DNA of 5,607 nt, taken from positions 5,499 to 11,105 of the forward strand of contig JAIXNA010000016.1 of the NCBI GenBank assembly GCA_020328135.1, read 5' to 3'. Positions 1 to 4,499 of the stretch are shown in pieces. Source of the DNA: Candidatus Endomicrobiellum dinenymphae (GTDB lineage Bacteria > Elusimicrobiota > Endomicrobiia > Endomicrobiales > Endomicrobiaceae). The position numbers and the translations under genes were made by a program. The notes under the pieces are model-generated. The model saw only the letters and a list, made by a program, of their open reading frames with translations. It was not told the DNA's origin and made no database searches. Each line of letters begins with the position of its first letter. The first letter of the stretch is position 1.

Positions 1-1
1 T

Positions 2-1240
2 GCAGGTAAAACAGGAACATCGATTAGATATCTTTCTGTACAGTGTTTGGCATCGGGTATAGGTCTTGTAGGACTTCTGTTGCTTACAAGCATTAATTAT
101 CAATATTATAAATATCTATCTAAATTTGTGTATATTTTATCTTTGGCTCTTTTGATTTCCGTGCTAATTTTGGGATCTGTTAAAAGAGGAACAAAAGGCT
201 GGTTTGATTTTGGTTTTATTTCTTTTCAGCCTGTAGAAATTGCAAAAATAATGTTTATTTTAGCGTTATCTGCGTTTCTCGATTTAAAAGCAAAGGAAGT
301 AAAAAAATGGTATTTTTTGCTTTCAGCATTTACAATATTAACGGGACATTTAATACTTATAATGATACAGCCTGATTTTTCTTCAACGTTATCTTATTTC
401 CCTGTAACTTTGATTCTTCTTTTTATTATAGGCGTTAATCAGTTTTATTTAGGATGTATAGTGGTTTTAGGGGGTTTTGCCATAGGCATTCCTCTTGCGA
501 AAACCTTTTTAAATACGCAGATGAAGTTTTTGGAAAGTGAAATAGTTCATACCAATATTTTAAATTTTTTACAAACAGACTGGGGCGAGTTTTATATAAT
601 TGCCGCGATATTAGTTTTGATAATAGGAATCTGGTGGTTTTTTTGGAAATTAAGGATCAAGATTCCCATTGTTTATACTATTGTTTTATGCGCGGCAATA
701 ATAATTGGTTGTTTAGCGTCTATCTCTGTCGAAAAATCATTAAAAGATTATCAAAGAAAAAGACTTGTAGCGTTTTTAAATCCCAAGGTTGATTCGAGGG
801 GTTCAGGTTATAATATAATACAATCTAAAATAGCTATAGGTTCGGGCAAGTTTATGGGAAAGGGTTTTAAAAAGGGTACGCAAACGCAGCTCGGTTTTCT
901 TCCGGAACAACATACGGATTTTATTTTTTCAGTAATAGGAGAAGAAGGCGGTTGGATTTTGTCGCAGCTTACGCTTCTTCTCTATTTTCTGTTTATTTGG
1001 CGTGCGCTTGTAATAGCAAAAGAATCTCGTGATAGATACGGTTCTCTTGTAGCGACTGGTCTTGCTACAATGTTTACATTTTACGTTGTAATCAATGTAG
1101 GTATGGCTATGGGTATGATGCCTGTAACCGGAATGCCGTTGCCAATTCTTTCCTATGGAGGATCTTCCATTTTTTCATCGTTGTGCGCCATCGGTATTTT
1201 ATGTTCTATACGAATGCGAAGGCACACTTATGTTAAATGA
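2..1240 (+). CDS. rodA: RodA, SEDS-family peptidoglycan glycosyltransferase of the elongasome (5' end outside the window)
   Basis: RodA is a multi-spanning inner-membrane enzyme that polymerises lipid II into glycan strands with a class B PBP (PBP2) and MreB during elongation. The frame is open from base 2 with no stop, and the residues before the TTG at 47 align with the end of the usual first membrane helix. The gene is therefore cut by the window edge, and TTG 47 is not a credible start. Counting the codon at base 2 as 1, I see the GTKGW-F-D-FG and QPVEIAK motifs (residues 63-82), IQPDFSS (about 123-129), YQRKRLVAFLNP (250-261), QSKIAIGSG (274-282) and LPEQHTDFIF (300-309). D306 (bases 917-919) matches the essential aspartate known as D262 in E. 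coli RodA. PLPILSYGGSS lies near the C-terminus. About 75 extra residues with two hydrophobic segments separate QPDFSS from YQRKR. FtsW is less likely because of the RodA-type HTDFIF and YQRxR context. Confidence 0.96.
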   Translation, partial: AGKTGTSIRYLSVQCLASGIGLVGLLLLTSINYQYYKYLSKFVYILSLALLISVLILGSVKRGTKGWFDFGFISFQPVEIAKIMFILALSAFLDLKAKEVKKWYFLLSAFTILTGHLILIMIQPDFSSTLSYFPVTLILLFIIGVNQFYLGCIVVLGGFAIGIPLAKTFLNTQMKFLESEIVHTNILNFLQTDWGEFYIIAAILVLIIGIWWFFWKLRIKIPIVYTIVLCAAIIIGCLASISVEKSLKDYQRKRLVAFLNPKVDSRGSGYNIIQSKIAIGSGKFMGKGFKKGTQTQLGFLPEQHTDFIFSVIGEEGGWILSQLTLLLYFLFIWRALVIAKESRDRYGSLVATGLATMFTFYVVINVGMAMGMMPVTGMPLPILSYGGSSIFSSLCAIGILCSIRMRRHTYVK

Positions 1241-1259
1241 TGAAGTATTGATTGTTATG

Positions 1260-1275
1260 CTATAGTCGACCATAG
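1260..1275. repeat. Imperfect 16-base palindrome centred on GTCGAC
   Basis: The sequence CTATAGTCGACCATAG pairs with its own reverse complement at 7 of 8 positions per arm (one A/C mismatch). It starts 19 bases after the rodA stop codon. A related 13-base string, TAGTCGACC(A/G)TAG, recurs at 4129-4141 where it spans the end of the bactofilin gene. It could be a small operator or a mutational remnant; with two copies in different contexts, chance is also plausible. Confidence 0.3.
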
Positions 1276-1339
1276 ATTTGCAAAAATTTATTAAAAAATA
1301 TAGAATCGTTACGTGTTGTTGCTAGTAGTATTCTCAAGC

Positions 1340-1483
1340 ATGTTGGCAGCAGCTAAAGCGTGGCTCGAGAGTAAGCGTGAGAAAGGGTATAAGGAAATAG
1401 AAGGAGTTTCCAGAAACGGAAGTTATTTGTATAGGCGAAGGGCGAGCGCCATCGTAGGATTTATGATAAAAACTAAAAAGTAA
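1340..1483 (+). CDS. Doubtful 47-residue basic ORF
   Basis: An ATG frame of 47 residues begins MLAAAKAWLESKREKG and ends FMIKTKK, rich in Lys and Arg (including an RRR run at residues 33-35). I do not recognise it. No Shine-Dalgarno sequence precedes the ATG. A GTG at 1313 in the same frame would prepend VLLLVVFSS, giving a signal-like hydrophobic head, but that start also lacks a ribosome binding site. It lies in the G+C-richer patch downstream of rodA. It could be a small gene, the in-frame remnant of a decayed gene, or chance. I lean toward remnant or chance. Confidence 0.18.
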   Translation: MLAAAKAWLESKREKGYKEIEGVSRNGSYLYRRRASAIVGFMIKTKK

Positions 1484-1527
1484 ATAGACAGCAGGTTGGA
1501 TTTTTAAACGAGGCATTAGACTTCGTA

Positions 1528-1533
1528 AAGGAG
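1528..1533 (+). promoter_or_regulatory. Ribosome binding site of the lipoprotein gene
   Basis: AAGGAG lies 8 bases before the ATG at 1542, in the context AAAGGAGAGG. This strong Shine-Dalgarno match is the main reason for accepting the short downstream frame as a real gene. A weak hairpin (1508-1513 with 1521-1526) sits just upstream. Confidence 0.75.
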
Positions 1534-1541
1534 AGGTAAAG

Positions 1542-1727
1542 ATGAAGAAAATTGTGTTGGTTGTAGCTTTTTGCAGCATTTTTGGTTTTTTACTTGTAGC
1601 TTGTGGTGCGTGTACGTGCAAGAAAGAACAAACGAATCCTGCAACAGCGGTTGCCGGAGAAGGAAGTTCGCAGGATGCGATGACAACTTCTGCAGAAGAA
1701 GTAGCTACGGAAGAAGTAGTGCAATAA
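1542..1727 (+). CDS. Small putative lipoprotein, 61 residues
   Basis: The protein opens with a lipoprotein signal peptide: positive MKK, a hydrophobic core (residues 4-20) and the lipobox LVAC with the acceptor cysteine at C21. After signal peptidase II cleavage a 41-residue lipid-anchored peptide would remain. It starts with three cysteines (C21, C24, C26) and two lysines, passes through a small-residue linker (A, T, G, S), and ends in an acidic segment with the near-repeat EEVATEEVVQ. There is no known domain and I do not recognise a family. An AAGGAG ribosome binding site precedes it and a strong intrinsic terminator follows 15 bases after the stop, so it looks like a genuine expressed gene, either the last gene of the rodA transcript or its own unit. 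Function is unknown; entericidin-like small lipoproteins are similar only in size and architecture. Confidence 0.72.
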   Translation: MKKIVLVVAFCSIFGFLLVACGACTCKKEQTNPATAVAGEGSSQDAMTTSAEEVATEEVVQ

Positions 1728-1742
1728 AAAGCAACTTTTTAT

Positions 1743-1782
1743 CAGCCTTCGACGCTATCTGTGTTAGCTCGAAGGCTGTTTT
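1743..1782 (+). terminator. Strong Rho-independent terminator after the lipoprotein gene
   Basis: A perfect 10-base-pair stem (CAGCCTTCGA at 1743-1752 with TCGAAGGCTG at 1769-1778) is extended, past one bulged C at 1753, by GCTA/TAGC (1754-1757 with 1765-1768). It closes a 7-base loop and is followed by TTTT (1779-1782). It separates the rodA/lipoprotein side from the argF-maf unit. Confidence 0.9.
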
Positions 1783-1850
1783 GTTGGTAAATTTTCAGTA
1801 TTTGGTTGCTCTTTAGGATGTTTGTAAAAGTCCGTCGTTGTTTTAATCCG

Positions 1851-1889
1851 TTTGTCTTTATTTGACAAAAGTCCAATATGTTATGAAAT
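1851..1889 (+). promoter_or_regulatory. Candidate argF-maf promoter with an inverted repeat over the -35 box
   Basis: A consensus -35 TTGACA (1862-1867) is followed after 16 bases by TGAAAT (1884-1889), a 4 of 6 match to the -10 consensus. That would give a leader of about 70 bases before argF. The -35 box lies in the right arm of the inverted repeat TTTGTC-7-GACAAA (1851-1856 and 1864-1869), a possible operator. The 8-mer AAAAGTCC occurs at 1826-1833 and again at 1867-1874, 41 bases apart. None of this resembles the E. coli ArgR box (TGAAT...ATTCA), so regulation by arginine is not shown. Confidence 0.4.
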
Positions 1890-1969
1890 ACTACATAAAT
1901 TTGCTTTAAGCGTTTAGTTATTGTAGGATCTGAGTTCAATTCAAGCAGAGAAAGGTTTTGGATAAAATC

Positions 1970-2896
1970 ATGGCAAAAAAAGATTTATTATCGATTTACG
2001 ATTTACCAGCAAAAGAAATAAAAGCAATACTAGGCAAAGCAATCGAACTTAAAAGCAAAAAGAAGTATCTTGATGTTTTTAAGGGCAAAACTTTGGGGAT
2101 TTTGTTAGAAAAACCTTCGACGAGAACGATGGTTTCTTTTTCCGTCGCTATGGTGCAGCTTGGCGGAGTGCCTATATTTTTAAATGTTGAAAAAATGCAG
2201 CGGTCAAGAGGCGAATCCATACATGATACAGCGCTTGTTTTATCGCGTTTTCTGGACGGTCTTATGATAAGGGCTTTTAATCATACAGATGTGGAAGAGT
2301 TTGCAAAGTATTCTACAATCCCTGTTATAAATGGTCTTACAGATTACGAACATCCTTGCCAGATTTTGGCAGATATTATGACCGTCATGGAGTTTCATAA
2401 AGCGAAAAAAATTGAAGCTTTAAAAAAAATTAAAATTGTTTTTATAGGCGATAGCAATAATGTTGCCAATTCGCTTCTTGCTATAGCTGCTGTGTTAGGC
2501 CTTGATCTGACTATAATTTCTCCGGAAGGATATTCAACAAAAAAAGAGGTTTTGAACAAAGCTTTAAAATATACCGCTTCAACAGACGCTGAAATAAAAA
2601 TTACAAGCGATATTAGTGCAGTGAAAGATGCTGATGTAATATATACAGATGTGTGGACATCTATGGGTTTTGAATCGGAAGAAAAAAAGAGAAAAAAGAT
2701 TTTTGCTCCTTATCAAGTAAATATCGAACTTCTTAAAAAAGCTTCTTCAAAATGTATTGTTCTTCACTGTCTTCCAGCGTTAAGAGGGGAAGAAATTACT
2801 GCAGAAATTATGGATAAATATGAATCTTCAATATTTACGCAAGCGGAAAATAGACTTCATGCTCAAAAAGCTGTCTTATTGCACTTCATCAAATAA
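1970..2896 (+). CDS. argF: Ornithine carbamoyltransferase
   Basis: This cytosolic enzyme joins carbamoyl phosphate and L-ornithine to make citrulline, the sixth step of arginine synthesis, and normally works as a trimer. With the ATG at 1970 the protein has 308 residues, typical of anabolic OTCases. I see the carbamoyl-phosphate motif STRT (S50-T53), the SRGESIHDTA loop (79-88), HPCQ (128-131), the linker GDSNNVANS (160-168), the ornithine-side DVWTSMG (227-233), HCLP (266-269) and QAENRLHAQKA (291-301). The DVWTSMG and HCLP motifs separate it from aspartate carbamoyltransferase. The motif after HCLPA reads LRGEE where HRGEE is common; the catalytic Cys267 is kept. The ATG is preferred over the in-frame TTG at 1958, which sits only 2 bases from AAAGG; the ribosome binding site is modest either way. 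No other arginine genes are in the window; it shares a transcript with maf. Confidence 0.97.
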   Translation: MAKKDLLSIYDLPAKEIKAILGKAIELKSKKKYLDVFKGKTLGILLEKPSTRTMVSFSVAMVQLGGVPIFLNVEKMQRSRGESIHDTALVLSRFLDGLMIRAFNHTDVEEFAKYSTIPVINGLTDYEHPCQILADIMTVMEFHKAKKIEALKKIKIVFIGDSNNVANSLLAIAAVLGLDLTIISPEGYSTKKEVLNKALKYTASTDAEIKITSDISAVKDADVIYTDVWTSMGFESEEKKRKKIFAPYQVNIELLKKASSKCIVLHCLPALRGEEITAEIMDKYESSIFTQAENRLHAQKAVLLHFIK

Positions 2897-3455
2897 AGAA
2901 ATTATTCTTGCTTCGTCTTCTCCGCGGAGAATCTCCTTGCTTAAACAATGGGGTATATTGTTTAGAGTTGTTCCAAGTGACGCTGATGAAAACACTACTC
3001 TTGTAAAACCTTCGTATGTAGTAAAAGAACTCGCATATAGAAAAGGATCCTGTGTTGCTAAGCAGTATCCGAGTTTTTTGGTTTTGTCGGCAGACACTAT
3101 TGTTGTTTTAAACGGTAAAATTGTTGGCAAACCTAAGAGTAAAAAAGAATCTGAAGAAATAATAAGAGAATTAAACGGAAGCGCTCATAAAGTATATACC
3201 GGCGTTGCGATTATTCAAAATAATAAAAAATCTGTTTTTTATGATACTGCTTGCGTTAAGATGAAAAAACTGCCTGAGAATACGCTCAAACAGTTCTTCG
3301 GAAAGCATATGGACAAAGCAGGATCCTATGCCGTCCAAGATGCCGATGACAATTTTGTTGAAAAAATTTTCGGCGACTACTGCACGGTTGTCGGTTTACC
3401 TTGCATAAAACTCGTCAAAGAATTAAAAAAATTTAACATCAATCCTAAAGTTTGA
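2859..3455 (+). CDS. maf: Maf/YhdE-family nucleoside triphosphate pyrophosphatase
   Basis: Maf proteins hydrolyse non-canonical or pyrimidine nucleoside triphosphates to the monophosphate and pyrophosphate. The YhdE branch prefers dTTP and UTP and the YceF branch m7GTP; overproduction of Maf blocks septation in B. subtilis. With the ATG at 2859 the protein has 198 residues, the usual family size. Motifs are LASSSPRR (17-24), SADTIV with catalytic-type D79 (77-82), GKP (90-92), HKVYTGVA (110-117), AGSYAVQ (154-160) and FVEKIFGDYCTVVGLP (166-181). The usual glycine-rich stretch after the Q is replaced by DADDN. I favour dTTP/UTP activity but cannot prove it. The start lies 38 bases inside argF in another frame, which implies translational coupling. 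An ATG at 2820 in the same frame would add 13 residues with no family similarity. The 3' end overlaps the convergent gene by 11 bases. Confidence 0.95.
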   Translation: MLKKLSYCTSSNKEIILASSSPRRISLLKQWGILFRVVPSDADENTTLVKPSYVVKELAYRKGSCVAKQYPSFLVLSADTIVVLNGKIVGKPKSKKESEEIIRELNGSAHKVYTGVAIIQNNKKSVFYDTACVKMKKLPENTLKQFFGKHMDKAGSYAVQDADDNFVEKIFGDYCTVVGLPCIKLVKELKKFNINPKV

Positions 3456-4104
3456 AAATCAAATCGTTTGTTACTATTACAGAATTTTTGAAAACGACTG
3501 AATACCATTCGTTTAATGCAGCATTTATTTTTGATTGTAGTAGAGCAGTTTTTGTTATTTGTGGATTTTGTTTAGCAGCTTCGTCAAGTTCGTAACTCCA
3601 TACTTTTACAGAAGAACCAATCATCTTTTCGACTTTATTTCCGGCAATTTGTTTTTTTCTTAAAGACTCGTACTCCCTGGGCTTCATCTGTCTAGATGCT
3701 AAAAGTGTCATATATTTGTTTTTATTGAAAACGCCGTTATCTTGAAATGCTGCTGAATTTTGTAAATCTGCTTTCAATTCTTCATCCGTTATCACAATGC
3801 CGCAAAGTTTAGCCTGCTGATAAAAAATTTCATCTAGTATCAAAGCTTCAATAGCTCTTGTTTTTACTTCTTTTATATCTTGCTCAGACAGAGATTTATC
3901 CGTTGTTTTGTGATACATTTCTATTAAATTCGAATACACTACATGGTACAGCTGCATAGATATTTTTGTGCCGTTTACCTTTGCTGCATAGTCAATTTTT
4001 GGATCAAAAAAATAAGACCCCGCTCCCAAAAAACTGCCGCAGATAAAAGCAACTACTGCCACGATCAAAATTACACGCATGTGTTTTCTAAAAAAATTCA
4101 TCAT
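3445..4104 (-). CDS. Membrane-anchored SurA_N/PpiD-like chaperone-type protein lacking a PPIase domain
   Basis: The 219-residue protein has a short cytoplasmic head, one membrane helix (about residues 10-29) and then a segment that reads like the N-terminal half of PpiD or SurA: YAAKVNGTKISMQLYH (39-54), a helix ending in IEALILDEIFYQQAKLCGI (85-103), ITDEELKADLQNSAAFQDNGVFNK (105-128) and YMTLLASRQMKPREYESLRK (131-150). In PpiD this region binds unfolded periplasmic clients. The parvulin-type PPIase domain that should follow is absent; the protein ends after a short helix and a hydrophobic tail. The intact length, a good ribosome binding site (GGAGAG, 8 bases before the ATG) and operon position argue for a working short form rather than a wreck. 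It is the third gene after the M23 peptidase and bactofilin genes, so it may help fold or hold cell-wall or envelope proteins; that role is inferred. It has two consecutive ATGs (4104 and 4101); the first fits the spacing better. Confidence 0.85.
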   Translation of the reverse strand: MMNFFRKHMRVILIVAVVAFICGSFLGAGSYFFDPKIDYAAKVNGTKISMQLYHVVYSNLIEMYHKTTDKSLSEQDIKEVKTRAIEALILDEIFYQQAKLCGIVITDEELKADLQNSAAFQDNGVFNKNKYMTLLASRQMKPREYESLRKKQIAGNKVEKMIGSSVKVWSYELDEAAKQNPQITKTALLQSKINAALNEWYSVVFKNSVIVTNDLIFKL

Positions 4105-4112
4105 TCCAGTTA

Positions 4113-4118
4113 CTCTCC
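4113..4118 (-). promoter_or_regulatory. Ribosome binding site of the SurA_N-like gene
   Basis: On the minus strand GGAGAG lies 8 bases before the ATG at 4104, inside the 23-base gap after the bactofilin stop codon. It supports the upstream of the two adjacent ATGs as the start. Confidence 0.75.
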
Positions 4119-4127
4119 ATCATAAGG

Positions 4128-4493
4128 TTAGTCGACCGTAGTCTCTTTTATCGTCATTGAAGATTTCCCGTAAAAATGAGCGCCTTCGGCAATAGTCAAT
4201 ATATTTGTTTTTATATCGCCAAAAACTTTTGCTTGAGGTAAAATTTCTATTGTTTCCGAAGCGTTAATGTTTCCTTTTATTAGTCCGGCGATTACAATTA
4301 CTTTTGTATCGATATCGCCTGTTATTTCAGCTTTTTCTCCAACAATCACACCCTCAGCTATAATGTTGCCATTAATAATTTTACCGTCAATGCGTACAGT
4401 CTTATCAGTTTTAACTGTGCCTTCAATAATTGCGCTATGCCCTATAAGAGATTCAACAGAGTCAAGCAAACTTTTAGATTTTTTCTTAATCAT
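4128..4493 (-). CDS. Bactofilin (polymer-forming cytoskeletal protein)
   Basis: Bactofilins (formerly DUF583, PF04519) are small beta-helical proteins that polymerise without nucleotide into filaments lining the inner membrane and recruit cell-wall enzymes. Examples are CcmA in Helicobacter pylori and BacA in Caulobacter. The 121-residue protein has a charged lysine-rich head (MIKKKSKS), a core from about residue 18 to 112 of short repeating strands with the pattern hydrophobic-x-G (IIEGTVKTD, VRIDGKIING, AEITGDID, VFGDIKT), and a short tail ending TTVD. The core length is normal for the family. It lies 6 bases downstream of an M23 peptidase gene, the same partnership as CcmA with Csd1 in Helicobacter, so a role in siting that peptidase is likely. 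Its ribosome binding site is the strongest in the window, which suggests it is made in excess over the peptidase, as a scaffold would be. Confidence 0.95.
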   Translation of the reverse strand: MIKKKSKSLLDSVESLIGHSAIIEGTVKTDKTVRIDGKIINGNIIAEGVIVGEKAEITGDIDTKVIVIAGLIKGNINASETIEILPQAKVFGDIKTNILTIAEGAHFYGKSSMTIKETTVD

Positions 4494-4499
4494 GCTTGA

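Larger units (their letters stand above)
1241..1541. other. Gap between rodA and the lipoprotein gene; no convincing gene, possible decayed gene or RNA
   Basis: These 301 bases hold no frame with both a ribosome binding site and family similarity. An ATG at 1230 overlaps the end of rodA, as a coupled downstream gene would, but stops after 11 codons at 1263-1265. Beyond that, short gene-like stretches change frame: one from 1266 (STIDLQKFIKK), one over about 1280-1345 (NLLKNIESLRVVASS) and one over 1340-1483. Bases 1340-1458 contain 58 G+C of 119 by hand count, clearly richer than the flanks, and are purine-rich. Small hairpins can be drawn (1406-1410 with 1413-1417; 1508-1513 with 1521-1526, which includes a G-T pair), but none matches an RNA family I know. 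I see no intrinsic terminator after rodA, so transcription may run into the lipoprotein gene. Confidence 0.5.

Noticed and set aside
2..22. AGKTGTS at the very start resembles the KTG motif of penicillin-binding proteins, suggesting a PBP2-RodA fusion or the end of a PBP2 gene.
   Set aside because: It is in frame with RodA and only a few residues before the RodA alignment begins, while a real PBP needs a further stretch of domain after KTG. It fits the loop after RodA's first membrane helix, so the match looks accidental; the preceding bases would settle it.
47..49. TTG as the start of rodA.
   Set aside because: The frame is open to the window edge, there is no ribosome binding site, and the first membrane helix of RodA would be lost.
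1340..1541. tRNA or another standard structured RNA in the G+C-richer patch.
   Set aside because: I found no cloverleaf, no TTCGA-type T arm and no pattern of tmRNA, RNase P, SRP or 6S RNA; only small hairpins.
1334..1621. Minus-strand open frame of 95 codons.
   Set aside because: It is antisense to the start of the lipoprotein gene, has no recognisable domain or ribosome binding site, and its composition looks like a shadow.
1958..1960. TTG as the start of argF.
   Set aside because: It lies 2 bases after AAAGG, too close for that site, and the ATG at 1970 gives the normal N-terminus.
2820..2822. ATG as the start of maf.
   Set aside because: It adds 13 residues with no family similarity and deepens the overlap with argF to 77 bases; the ATG at 2859 gives the usual Maf length.
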